Shown one piece after another: positions 25,785 through 33,755 of a stretch of DNA of 41,372 nucleotides. Each line of letters begins with the position of its first letter. Within the stretch, counting starts at the first letter, position 1. Made by a program: the position numbers and the translations under genes. The notes beneath the pieces were generated by a model, which was given only the letters and a program-made list of their open reading frames with translations, was not told where the DNA came from and did no database searches. This DNA comes from Candidatus Omnitrophota bacterium (GTDB taxonomy: Bacteria > Omnitrophota > Gorgyraeia > Zapsychrales > Fredricksoniimonadaceae): positions 69,528 through 110,899 of the forward strand of contig CAJARJ010000021.1 in the NCBI GenBank assembly GCA_903944345.1, in the 5' to 3' direction.

Positions 25785-27170
25785 ATGTGCGGCATTATTG
25801 GTATATCTGATCATCCTGAAGCAGCCAAAATTGCCTATCTTGGTTTGTATGCTCTTCAGCACCGGGGGGAAGAGGCTGCGGGTATTGCTACTTTCGACGG
25901 GAAAGATATTCATCTTATCAAAGACCGGGGTTTGGTTTTTGATGTTTTCAAGGAAGAGGAACTTTCTTCGCTTGTCGGCCGGGTGGCCGTTGCGCATACC
26001 CGTTACTCCACAACAGGGTCTTCCAGCAAGAAGAATTGCCAGCCGTTTCTGGTGACGCACCGCAGCCGCGGGGTGGCTGTTGCGCATAATGGAAATCTGA
26101 CCAATACCGAAGAGCTTTACCGTAAACTGGAAGAGGAAGGTTCCATCTTCCAGACGTCTATGGACTCAGAGGTGATTGTTCATCTTCTGGCCAAGGCTCC
26201 CAACGGAGACTATAAAAAGTGGTTTACCAATGTCCTTTCCCAGTTGAAGGGCGCGTACTCTGTGATCTTCATGGTTCAGGATATGCTGGTTGGTGCGCGC
26301 GATCCGCAGGGGTTTCGACCGCTGGTTCTGGGGCGCTTGGGTGAAGGCTATATTCTGGCCAGCGAAAGTTGTGCTCTGGATTTGACCCGCGCTGAATTTG
26401 TGCGGGAGATCGAGCCGGGGGAGGTTGTCCTTATCAAGGGCGGCAAGCTGGAGTCCTTCTTTCTTCCTGGAAGTCCTTCCGGTAAAAGGTCGCAGTGCAT
26501 ATTCGAAAATATTTATTTTGCCCGTCCGGATAGTAACATTTTTAACGATAATATTTACCATGTTCGCAAGCGTCTGGGCGCCAGACTGGCCGTCGAGTCT
26601 CCTGTCCCGGGCGCTGATCTGGTTATGCCTATTCCCGATTCAGGCGTTTATGCGGCGTTGGGGTATGCCCAGCAAACAGGTCTTCCGTATGAAATCGGAA
26701 TGGTGCGTAATCATTATATTGGTCGCACGTTTATTCAGCCGACACAGTTTTTGCGAGACTTTCGGGTACGGGTCAAGCTTAATCCGATTGCGGATGTCAT
26801 TCGGGGCAAGAATGTTATTTTGGTGGAGGACTCGATTGTCCGCGGAACAACCAGCCGCAGTCGTGTGCGCGAGGTTCGCAAGGCGGGAGCCCGCTCCATT
26901 CATTTGCGGATCACTTGTCCGCCGATCGTGCATCCCTGTTTTTATGGGATAGATTTTCCATCGGAAGAGGAATTGATCGCCTATGGCAAGACGGTCAAGG
27001 AAGTGGCGGACTTTATTGAAGTGGATTCATTGTCTTACTTGAGCCTCGAGGGCATGTTGTCGGTTATGAAAGACGGCAAAGCTTTTTGTGATGCGTGTTT
27101 TACCGGCAAGTACCCGGTGGATGTCCCGGCCAACAAAAGCAAATATTTGTTGGAAGGTGGCGTCTGCTAA
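25785..27170 (+). CDS. purF: Amidophosphoribosyltransferase
   Basis: 461 residues. The protein begins MCGIIGISDH, so Cys2 becomes the N-terminal nucleophile after Met removal, with no propeptide. The class II amidotransferase domain has LQHRGEEAAGIAT, HTRYSTTG and HNGNLTN. The C-terminal phosphoribosyltransferase domain has the PRPP motif VILVEDSIVRGTTSR. Cysteines in SQCIFENIYFARPDS, TCPPIVHPCFYGIDFP and FCDACFTG match the ligands of the 4Fe-4S cluster in the Bacillus-type enzyme, so it is probably oxygen-sensitive. It commits PRPP and glutamine to purine synthesis. AAAGGTG precedes the start. Placing purF behind carAB joins the purine and pyrimidine entry steps in one unit. Confidence 0.95.
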   Translation: MCGIIGISDHPEAAKIAYLGLYALQHRGEEAAGIATFDGKDIHLIKDRGLVFDVFKEEELSSLVGRVAVAHTRYSTTGSSSKKNCQPFLVTHRSRGVAVAHNGNLTNTEELYRKLEEEGSIFQTSMDSEVIVHLLAKAPNGDYKKWFTNVLSQLKGAYSVIFMVQDMLVGARDPQGFRPLVLGRLGEGYILASESCALDLTRAEFVREIEPGEVVLIKGGKLESFFLPGSPSGKRSQCIFENIYFARPDSNIFNDNIYHVRKRLGARLAVESPVPGADLVMPIPDSGVYAALGYAQQTGLPYEIGMVRNHYIGRTFIQPTQFLRDFRVRVKLNPIADVIRGKNVILVEDSIVRGTTSRSRVREVRKAGARSIHLRITCPPIVHPCFYGIDFPSEEELIAYGKTVKEVADFIEVDSLSYLSLEGMLSVMKDGKAFCDACFTGKYPVDVPANKSKYLLEGGVC

Positions 27171-27178
27171 TCTAGAAT
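27150..27178 (+). promoter_or_regulatory. Putative promoter for pyrG
   Basis: TTGGAA (27150-27155) and TAGAAT (27173-27178) with a 17-base spacer, overlapping the end of purF. The start would fall near 27185, directly at the hairpin described next. Confidence 0.5.
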
Positions 27179-27183
27179 AAATC

Positions 27184-27211
27184 CGGCCGGGCAGTGTCCG
27201 GGCTGTTTTTT
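27184..27211 (+). terminator. Terminator after purF, or attenuator in the pyrG leader
   Basis: 27184-27190 (CGGCCGG) pairs with 27198-27205 (CCGGGCTG) with one bulged G and one G-U pair, and TTTTTT follows at 27206-27211. It can end the carAB-purF transcript. If the promoter at 27150-27178 is real, the hairpin would also lie at the very 5' end of the pyrG mRNA, where it could attenuate. Confidence 0.6.
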
Positions 27212-27235
27212 AGACCACTTTTCGAAAGCTGAGAA

Positions 27236-28843
27236 ATGAGCAAGTTCATATTTGTTACCGGTGGTGTAGTGTCCAGTCTCGGCAAGGGCATCGCTTCCGC
27301 CTCGATCGGAAAACTGCTGGAAACCCGCGGACTGAAAGTATCGGTTCTCAAGTGCGATCCTTACCTTAATGTTGACCCTGGAACCATGAATCCCTATCAG
27401 CACGGGGAAGTCTATGTGACTGATGACGGGGCGGAAACAGACCTTGATCTTGGTCACTACGAACGTTTTACCAACGGCGTTTTTTCCAAAGACAATAACA
27501 TTACGGCCGGAAAAATTTATTATTCGGTTATTTCAAAAGAGCGCAAGGGCGATTATCTGGGTAAAACAGTTCAGATCATTCCGCATATTACTGATGAAAT
27601 CAAGGCGGGCATTCGCAAGGTGGCCAAGAACAATGATGTCGATGTCGTTATTGTTGAGATCGGTGGTACCGTTGGCGACATTGAAAGTCTCCCTTTTCTT
27701 GAGGCCATCCGTCAGTTGCGGTGGGAAATGGGGGAGCACTACGCTCTGAATATTCATGTGACTCTTTTGCCTTACATCAAGTCCTGCGGCGAGCAGAAAA
27801 CCAAGCCTACCCAGCATTCGGTGGGGACCTTGCGCGAGATTGGTATTCAGCCGGATATTCTTTTGTGCCGCACCGAGCGTCCTATTCTTGCCGAACAGCG
27901 TGAAAAAATTGCTTTGTTTTGTAATGTGGATGTCGAGGCTGTGATTGAGGCTGCAGATGTCAAAAGTATTTATGAATGTCCTTCTGCGTTCAAGAAAGAA
28001 CATCTGGATACCCTGATTCTCAAAAAGCTGAATATCAAGGCGCCGGATCGGGACCTTAAGTCCTGGGAAGATTATGTGGTCAAGCGTCTGCGTCGTCCAA
28101 AACACGAAGTCAATATTGCGGTGGTAGGAAAATATATTCTGCTGCCGGATGCTTACAAGTCCATTTATGAAGCCATGATTCATGGCGGAATAGCGAATGA
28201 TGCCCGGGTCAACATTATCAAGATCGACGCGGAAGATCTGGAAAAGGGAAAATTCGAAAAGAATTTCAAGGATGTTCAGGGCATTCTGGTTCCTGGCGGT
28301 TTTGGAAATCGCGGCATTGAGGGCAAGATTCGGGCCATTCGTTATGCCAGGGAAAAAGATATTCCATTTTTTGGCATTTGTCTTGGGATGCAGCTGGCCG
28401 CCGTCGAGTTTGCTCGTACGGTTTGCGGACACAAGACGGCCAACTCCACCGAGTTTGATCGCAACACACCTGATCCGGTTATTTCCTTGCTGGAGGAGCA
28501 GAAGCAGGTCACCAATCTTGGGGCAACCATGCGCCTGGGGGCTTATCCCTGCCGTATTGAAAAAGACACCCGTGCTTTTACCGCCTACCGGAAAGAAGAT
28601 ATTCTGGAGCGACATCGTCATCGTTATGAGTTTAATAATCAGTATCGTGAGGCCATGCTGTCCAAGGGGCTGGTGATTTCGGGAGTCAACCTGAACGCCA
28701 ATCTGGCCGAGATTATCGAGGTCAAGGGGCACCGCTGGTTTTTGGGTTGTCAGTTCCATCCGGAGTTTCGCTCAAAGCCGGACAAGGCGCATCCTTTGTT
28801 CCGGGATTTTATTGCCGCAGCTCTGGGTGTTCATTCTGGTTGA
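27236..28843 (+). CDS. pyrG: CTP synthase
   Basis: 535 residues, the normal length. The N-terminal synthetase domain starts [18 protein letters not shown] with its P-loop-like ATP site and has the conserved [19 protein letters not shown] and [11 protein letters not shown]. The C-terminal class I glutamine amidotransferase has Cys382 ([14 protein letters not shown]), and QFHPEF supplies the His and Glu. It aminates UTP to CTP using glutamine. ATG 27236 is preceded by GCTGAGAA, a weak ribosome site. The stop overlaps the -35 box of the following tRNA promoter. With carAB upstream it supplies the last step of the pyrimidine route. Confidence 0.97.
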   Translation: MSKFIFVTGGVVSSLGKGIASASIGKLLETRGLKVSVLKCDPYLNVDPGTMNPYQHGEVYVTDDGAETDLDLGHYERFTNGVFSKDNNITAGKIYYSVISKERKGDYLGKTVQIIPHITDEIKAGIRKVAKNNDVDVVIVEIGGTVGDIESLPFLEAIRQLRWEMGEHYALNIHVTLLPYIKSCGEQKTKPTQHSVGTLREIGIQPDILLCRTERPILAEQREKIALFCNVDVEAVIEAADVKSIYECPSAFKKEHLDTLILKKLNIKAPDRDLKSWEDYVVKRLRRPKHEVNIAVVGKYILLPDAYKSIYEAMIHGGIANDARVNIIKIDAEDLEKGKFEKNFKDVQGILVPGGFGNRGIEGKIRAIRYAREKDIPFFGICLGMQLAAVEFARTVCGHKTANSTEFDRNTPDPVISLLEEQKQVTNLGATMRLGAYPCRIEKDTRAFTAYRKEDILERHRHRYEFNNQYREAMLSKGLVISGVNLNANLAEIIEVKGHRWFLGCQFHPEFRSKPDKAHPLFRDFIAAALGVHSG

Positions 28844-28867
28844 CAGTTCTTTCCGGTATGCTATTAT
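28840..28867 (+). promoter_or_regulatory. Promoter of the tRNA-Leu gene
   Basis: TTGACA at 28840-28845 and TATTAT at 28862-28867 with a 16-base spacer. The -35 box overlaps the pyrG stop codon (28841-28843). The start would be near 28874, about 17 bases before the mature tRNA. Confidence 0.75.
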
Positions 28868-28890
28868 TCGTTTCCGTTGGTTGAGCTTTT

Positions 28891-28971
28891 GCGCGGGTGG
28901 TGGAATGGTAGACACGTACGTTTGAGGGGCGTATGCCGCAAGGCATGAGGGTTCAAGTCCCTCCCCGCGCA
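28891..28971 (+). tRNA. tRNA-Leu (anticodon GAG)
   Basis: Acceptor arm GCGCGGG (28891-28897) pairs with CCCGCGC (28964-28970), discriminator A at 28971. The D-arm is GTGGAATGGTAGACAC-like; the anticodon stem TACGT/GCGTA closes a 7-nt loop TTGAGGG with GAG at 28924-28926. A long variable arm (class II, as in Leu) precedes GAGGG-TTCAAGT-CCCTC. CCA is not encoded. It reads CUC and CUU codons. Confidence 0.95.
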
Positions 28972-29052
28972 TTTTTCTTTCGTCTTTCTGCAGTTTTATT
29001 TCTTGTTTCGTATTCAGGTTCTGGCAGACAAAAAATCAAGTGAGGTCATGGT

Positions 29053-29766
29053 ATGGGGCTTAATGTGCTGGTCAGTACCAGTGTTCTTTCCTGTGATTTC
29101 GGCAAACTCGCCGAAGCCCTTAAACTTTGTGAAACAAGCGGTGCTGATCGCGTTCATGTAGACGTTATGGATGGCCATTTTGTTCCCAATATTTCTATTG
29201 GTCCGGTAATCGTGTCTGCTGTACGTCGTTATACGCGCTTGCCGATTGCTGCGCACTTGATGATCGAAAACCCCTGGGATTATATCGAGTCTTTTGCTTT
29301 GGCTGGTGCGGACATCATTGCCTTGCACGCCGAGTGTTATGGCGAGCGCCGCTTGGCTTGTCGTGCTTATGGGGAGTACCCAAAAGAAATCGATTCGCTG
29401 GATATTGTGTCCGCACAAAGAGATATTGCTCTGATCAGAAAATTTGGCAAGGAGCCGTGCCTGGTGCTTAATCCCGGTACGCCGTTGTCCGTGATTGATC
29501 CGGTTCTGCCTTCTTTGAATTCTGTTCTTCTTATGTCAGTCAACCCCGGCTTTTCCGGACAGAAATTTATGTCTTCTGCTCTGCCCAGAATCAGCAGTTT
29601 GCGTTCCCGTTTTCAGGGAGATATTGTGGTTGATGGGGGGGTTAACGAAGCAACCGCCCCTGATGTGGTTCGCGCCGGAGCCAATGTCCTGGTCACCGCC
29701 AGTTATTTCTTTGGAAGCCCCGATCCTGCGGCGACTGTCCGCAGTCTTAAGGCTTTGGGACAATAG
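29053..29766 (+). CDS. rpe: Ribulose-phosphate 3-epimerase
   Basis: 237 residues forming a (beta/alpha)8 barrel of the Rpe family. Visible landmarks are VSTSVLSCDFGKL (usually APSILSADF), the metal-site HVDVMDGHFVPNISIGP, HLMIENPWDYI, LNPGTPLSVI, MSVNPGFSGQKF and VDGGVNEATAPDVVRAGAN. It interconverts ribulose-5-phosphate and xylulose-5-phosphate in the pentose phosphate pathway. About 20 extra residues follow the conserved HAE (CYGERRLACRAYGEYPKEID) compared with typical Rpe, and the SILS motif is slightly altered, so a related epimerase such as one for allulose-6-phosphate is a minor possibility. AGTGAGGTC precedes the ATG. It stands alone between the tRNA and the Cys-rich gene. Confidence 0.88.
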   Translation: MGLNVLVSTSVLSCDFGKLAEALKLCETSGADRVHVDVMDGHFVPNISIGPVIVSAVRRYTRLPIAAHLMIENPWDYIESFALAGADIIALHAECYGERRLACRAYGEYPKEIDSLDIVSAQRDIALIRKFGKEPCLVLNPGTPLSVIDPVLPSLNSVLLMSVNPGFSGQKFMSSALPRISSLRSRFQGDIVVDGGVNEATAPDVVRAGANVLVTASYFFGSPDPAATVRSLKALGQ

Positions 29767-29851
29767 CAATCGGCGCAACAAAGCCTAAGTATTATGACCT
29801 GTCTGGTCTGTTATTCGGGTTTATGCTATATTTGCCTTATGGGGGGGAAGA

Positions 29852-31243
29852 ATGAAGCGTTGTTTGCGAAATAGCGGGCAGTCTCTTCTGGAAAGTCTTC
29901 TGCTGACAGGTCTTGTGGCGACGATTGTTATTATAGCCATGACCACACCAGACGGAGTTCTTGAGCAGGTACAGAATGCCTTAAAAGATTATTATAATCG
30001 GGCGGTTGAGGCTTTGGTCGGGCAGGATAATCCTTTTACCCCGTCGCCTTTAAATGCCAAAATGAAATCGGGCCCTTTGAAAGCTATCGGGGATGGCAAT
30101 CCCGAGCCGGTGGATGGCGGATGGTGTGCGCCAGGCATTTGTGTTGGTGGTGTGCAAGAACTTGTCTGTGCTTGTCCGCGCCCTGCTTTTGGCGGGGCGA
30201 ATTGCCAGGGGGCGCCTTTTCAGCCTTGCGGAGGGACTCAGCCAACGCCTCCGCCAGGATCAGGCAAAATTTATCAGATGGGACCCAGCGGGGATCCTAT
30301 GGATTATTCCTGGGTATGCCCTCCGGGCACGACGGAGCAGGGCGGGGTCTGTACCGTGTGTGCTCCGGATTGTGCTGGTAAGAATTGTGGAGACGATGGC
30401 TGTGGCGGCGAGTGCGGCACTTGTGATGCGGCTTTGGGAGAGGCCTGTGTCAGCAATGTCTGTCAGCCGTGTGTCCCCAACTGTATCGGGCGGGTGTGTG
30501 GCCCGGATCCAGTGTGCGGGCAAGAATGCGGACCGGTTTGTGCTCCCGGCTACAGTTGTGACGCAAATGGGCAGTGCGTGACTGGCTGTATTCCTGACTG
30601 TGGAACTCGCATGTGCGGGTCAGACGGATGTGGTGGCGAGTGTGGTGTTAATAAATGCGCTCCTGGTCAGTATTGCCTGGCGGGTGAATGTGTCAATGAC
30701 TGCGTGCCTTATTGTGCGGGGACTTGCGGGTCTGATGGCTGCGGAGGCACTTGTGAGTGTCCCAGTGATGAGGTGTGTTGTTCGACCGGAGCCAACGGTT
30801 GTTCTGTCGGAACCTGTGTGGATCGCGATTTTTGTTGTCCGGCAGACCGCTCCTGTGGTCCGGATCTTTGCGGAGAAGGAACTTGTGGCAATGGCTGTGA
30901 TGATACTGCGGAAGTGTGTCACGGCGCGGGTGGAACGGGGCCGACAAATTGTCTGGGGGGATCGCTGGCGTGTCAGGCCGATACCGATCCAGATCCCTAT
31001 GATTATGAGACCACGGAATCCCGGCCTGTCTACGGCTGTACGGAGACGCAAGTTGAGTGTTGCCCTGGTTTGTATGTGACGTTTTATTCGTGTGAGGAAA
31101 CGGGGATCGAGTACATTCGCAGAACCTGCCCGTCAGAGACTCATGAAGGAGGGGATATTACCAATCCTTGTCAGTCGGGAATGTCTTGTATGTCGGATTG
31201 CAATAGCTCCTGTCCGGTAGCATCGTGTCCTGTTTGTCCTTAA
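29852..31243 (+). CDS. Prepilin-like cysteine-rich surface protein
   Basis: 463 residues. The N-terminus has a prepilin-type cleavage site, Gly9-Gln10, with Glu14 at mature position +5 (NSGQSLLESLL) and a hydrophobic helix to about residue 31, as in TadE-like or type IV pilin-like proteins. After a Pro/Gly linker the rest is very Cys-rich, with four or so variants of C-x-PxC-x4-CG-x-DGCGG-x-CG (for example CAPDCAGKNCGDDGCGGECG). This repeat style is known from secreted proteins of myxobacteria-like groups. The C-terminal 120 residues hold further Cys pairs. Such a domain would need oxidative folding outside the cytoplasm. GGGGGGGAAG precedes ATG 29852. It may be a minor pilin with a disulfide-bonded head; no specific function is seen. 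Confidence 0.75.
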   Translation: MKRCLRNSGQSLLESLLLTGLVATIVIIAMTTPDGVLEQVQNALKDYYNRAVEALVGQDNPFTPSPLNAKMKSGPLKAIGDGNPEPVDGGWCAPGICVGGVQELVCACPRPAFGGANCQGAPFQPCGGTQPTPPPGSGKIYQMGPSGDPMDYSWVCPPGTTEQGGVCTVCAPDCAGKNCGDDGCGGECGTCDAALGEACVSNVCQPCVPNCIGRVCGPDPVCGQECGPVCAPGYSCDANGQCVTGCIPDCGTRMCGSDGCGGECGVNKCAPGQYCLAGECVNDCVPYCAGTCGSDGCGGTCECPSDEVCCSTGANGCSVGTCVDRDFCCPADRSCGPDLCGEGTCGNGCDDTAEVCHGAGGTGPTNCLGGSLACQADTDPDPYDYETTESRPVYGCTETQVECCPGLYVTFYSCEETGIEYIRRTCPSETHEGGDITNPCQSGMSCMSDCNSSCPVASCPVCP

Positions 31244-31263
31244 ACAGAAAGCCGGATTGGTAA

Positions 31264-32193
31264 TCAGTTTTTTCTTTGATCTCTCACGTAGTTACTGACG
31301 CCTTTGGTTTTGGCAAATTTCTTCAGGTCTGCGCCGATTTCTCCTATCTGGGCCACGTGGCTTATTTTTTGTGTGGCATTGGAAACAATTCCGATAGATA
31401 TGGACAAAAGGCCTGCACGGGTTTCGTTGCCCTGTCGATCTTTGCCCAGAATATAGCCTGCCTGGCGATCGTCCGCTGAATAAAACCCGGGGGCGGTCTC
31501 ATCAAATAGTTGGATGACTTTTTCGCTGATGGTGTCTGCCATTTCGTCAGGACAGGCAAAAACAAAGTCATCACCGCCGATATGCCCGACAAAGGTCCCC
31601 GGACCTCCGATTTCTTGTGCGGCGCGGACAATAATTTGTCCGGTGGCTCGGATAACATCATCACCTTTCTCAAACCCGTATTTGTCGTTATAAATCTTGA
31701 ATTTGTCGAGGTCGCAGTAGCCAACCGCGAAGAGTCCACCGGACTGGACTAGCCGCTGAATTTCTTCCATAATGGAGGTGTTGCCGGGCAGACGGGTGAG
31801 CGGATTGGCGTCCAGGCTGCGGATGGTGCGCTGGACTATCATTTGAATGCGCGCCAGGAGGCTTTGCGGCTCGAAGGGCTTGATAAGATAATCGTCAGCG
31901 CCAGAATTTATTCCTTGTATCATGTCTCTGGTGTCGCCTTTACCGGTAAGCATGATAATCGGGATGTGTGCCATGGTGACGTCAGCGCGTAAACAACGGC
32001 AGAATTCGGGGCCGTTCATCAGTGGCATCATGTAATCTGTGATGATAATGTCGGGTTGATGCTTACGGGCCTGCTCCAGTCCTTCACGACCGTTAGCGGC
32101 TTTAACCACGTCAAAATGTTCACTGAGGGTCAGCTCCAGAACGTCCAGAATGTCTTCGTCGTCGTCAGTAATCAGAATTTTGTAGCGCTTCAT
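31264..32193 (-). CDS. Response regulator with REC and GGDEF-type domains
   Basis: 309 residues from ATG at 32193. The receiver domain (1-120) has the acidic pocket (LITDDDED), phospho-acceptor Asp53 (IIITDYMMPLMNG), and the Thr and Lys positions MLTG and LIKPF. A GGDEF-family domain follows (about 130-300) with CDLDKFKIYNDKYGFEKGDDVI and the signature GGDDF at 206-210 in place of GGDEF. No RxxD inhibitory site is seen upstream of the signature. It may make cyclic di-GMP, or the Glu-to-Asp change may weaken or alter activity. It is the last gene of the - strand operon, 5 bases after the histidine kinase, which is the obvious phosphodonor. Confidence 0.9.
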   Translation of the reverse strand: MKRYKILITDDDEDILDVLELTLSEHFDVVKAANGREGLEQARKHQPDIIITDYMMPLMNGPEFCRCLRADVTMAHIPIIMLTGKGDTRDMIQGINSGADDYLIKPFEPQSLLARIQMIVQRTIRSLDANPLTRLPGNTSIMEEIQRLVQSGGLFAVGYCDLDKFKIYNDKYGFEKGDDVIRATGQIIVRAAQEIGGPGTFVGHIGGDDFVFACPDEMADTISEKVIQLFDETAPGFYSADDRQAGYILGKDRQGNETRAGLLSISIGIVSNATQKISHVAQIGEIGADLKKFAKTKGVSNYVRDQRKN

Positions 32194-32198
32194 GAGTT

Positions 32199-33752
32199 CT
32201 ATCCTGTAGTTTTTATGGGAATTGTTTCCAAGGGTTTGTGTTTGACTGGTAAGGTAAAGTGAAAAGTGGTGCCATGACCGACTTCGCTGGTCACCCACAT
32301 CCTGCCGTGATGGGCCTGTACAATGTTTCTGGCCAGAACCAGGCCAAGGCCGGTGCCTTTGACTGACATGTTGATTTCGTTGTCAACCCGGAAGAATTCG
32401 CTGAACAGACGAGAGAGGTCCTCTTTTTTGATGCCGATGCCGGTGTCTGCGACCTCAAAGACGGCTTCGTCTTTGGGCCAGTTCATGTGGGCGTTGATGG
32501 AGATCACTCCTCCCGCAGAGGTGAATTTGGTAGCGTTGCCGATAAGGTTGATAAATACCCGTTCAACCTGGGTCTGGTCGATTTCGATGGGGGGAGTGTC
32601 TGCTGCGATGTTGATCTTGATGCTCAGGCCTTTGCCGTTAACTTGAGGCAGAAGCATATCCGCGACACTCTCGATAACTTGTCCAATCTCTCTGGGGATT
32701 GTTTTCATTTCCACTCGACCGGATTCGATGCGCGAGATGTCCAGAAGGTCATTGATCAGTTTGACAAGGTTGTCCGAATGAGTGTTGATCTTGCCCAAGC
32801 GCTCCTTGACGGGATCGGGAATGGCTCCGACTTTTCCGGTCATTAGTATGGAGGCGTACCCTTTTATCGAAGTGAGTGGTGTGCGCAGCTCATGGGAAAC
32901 TGCAGAAACAAATTCGGTCTTTTTCTTTGAGATTTCTTCGACGGCCTTGAGCGCCTGCGAGAGTTCTTTGGTTCTCTCATTGACTTTGGTTTCGAGTGTT
33001 TGTGAAGACAGGTAGACCTGTTCAAAAAGACGGGAATTTTCCAGAGCCGGAGCCAGCTGGTTGCCAAGAATGGCAATAAGCTCTTCGTCACCGGCACTAA
33101 TCTGGGGTGAGCTGCGGTCATTGCCGAAAAAAAGAAACCCGGCCAGCTCTCGCTGGGCGATGAGAGGCGAGAGGATAAAGTGTTCACAGTCGAATATTTT
33201 ACGGACAAGGGCGGCATCTTGGCCCGAAAGGTTGGCGGAGGAAGCGGTCAGACCCTTTTCAAGAGTAGCGATGAGTCCGGTCTCATTTGGCAGAGTGTTG
33301 TTGATTATGCGAATCTTGTCGGCAGGAAGTCCGATGTTGGCCCGGCAGATGAATTGGTGATTGTTGTCGATGGTTACGGCCATGGCCTTGGCAAAGCCCA
33401 GTTCGCAAACCAGCTGCTGATCAATTTTCTGAAAAATCTCATTTTCGTTAAGACTCATGGAGGCTCGGCGGGCGAATTGTTGCAGAACATTCATGCCCAG
33501 CACTCTGCGTTCGAGCTCTTCCTGAGCACGGTTGAGCTCAAGGTCGGTCTGTACGACCAGTTTGGCCTGCTCGTCGAGTTCGTTAAACGAGTCCATCATG
33601 CGGTCGAAGGCGTATTTAAGTTCGCGGAATTCTTCTGATTTGCCGATCAGGAAAAAAAGAGAGATTGCCAGCGCGGCCAGCAGCAGCAGGCAGGTGATGA
33701 CCAGCAGAGTGGTGATATCGGAGAAATTGATTAATTGTGGAGCATGTTGCAT
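32199..33752 (-). CDS. Membrane-anchored GAF-containing histidine kinase
   Basis: 517 residues. One membrane helix (about 13-37), a coiled-coil linker, a GAF domain (about 95-245), a second coiled coil, then HisKA with His287 (FVSAVSHELRTPLTSIKGYA) and a HATPase domain with the N box (INLIGNATKFT), G1 (VADTGIGIKKEDL) and G2 (GTGLGLVLARN). There is almost no periplasmic part, so sensing is probably cytoplasmic through GAF or through the FIST protein encoded immediately upstream (3-base gap). The cognate regulator follows 5 bases after it. The ligand is unknown. Confidence 0.92.
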   Translation of the reverse strand: MQHAPQLINFSDITTLLVITCLLLLAALAISLFFLIGKSEEFRELKYAFDRMMDSFNELDEQAKLVVQTDLELNRAQEELERRVLGMNVLQQFARRASMSLNENEIFQKIDQQLVCELGFAKAMAVTIDNNHQFICRANIGLPADKIRIINNTLPNETGLIATLEKGLTASSANLSGQDAALVRKIFDCEHFILSPLIAQRELAGFLFFGNDRSSPQISAGDEELIAILGNQLAPALENSRLFEQVYLSSQTLETKVNERTKELSQALKAVEEISKKKTEFVSAVSHELRTPLTSIKGYASILMTGKVGAIPDPVKERLGKINTHSDNLVKLINDLLDISRIESGRVEMKTIPREIGQVIESVADMLLPQVNGKGLSIKINIAADTPPIEIDQTQVERVFINLIGNATKFTSAGGVISINAHMNWPKDEAVFEVADTGIGIKKEDLSRLFSEFFRVDNEINMSVKGTGLGLVLARNIVQAHHGRMWVTSEVGHGTTFHFTLPVKHKPLETIPIKTTG

Positions 33753-33755
33753 AGG

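Noticed and set aside
31255-31273. Terminator between the convergent genes at 31243 and 31264
   Set aside because: GATT-GGT-AATC plus T6 is present, but the stem is only 4 A/T-rich pairs, too weak to call.
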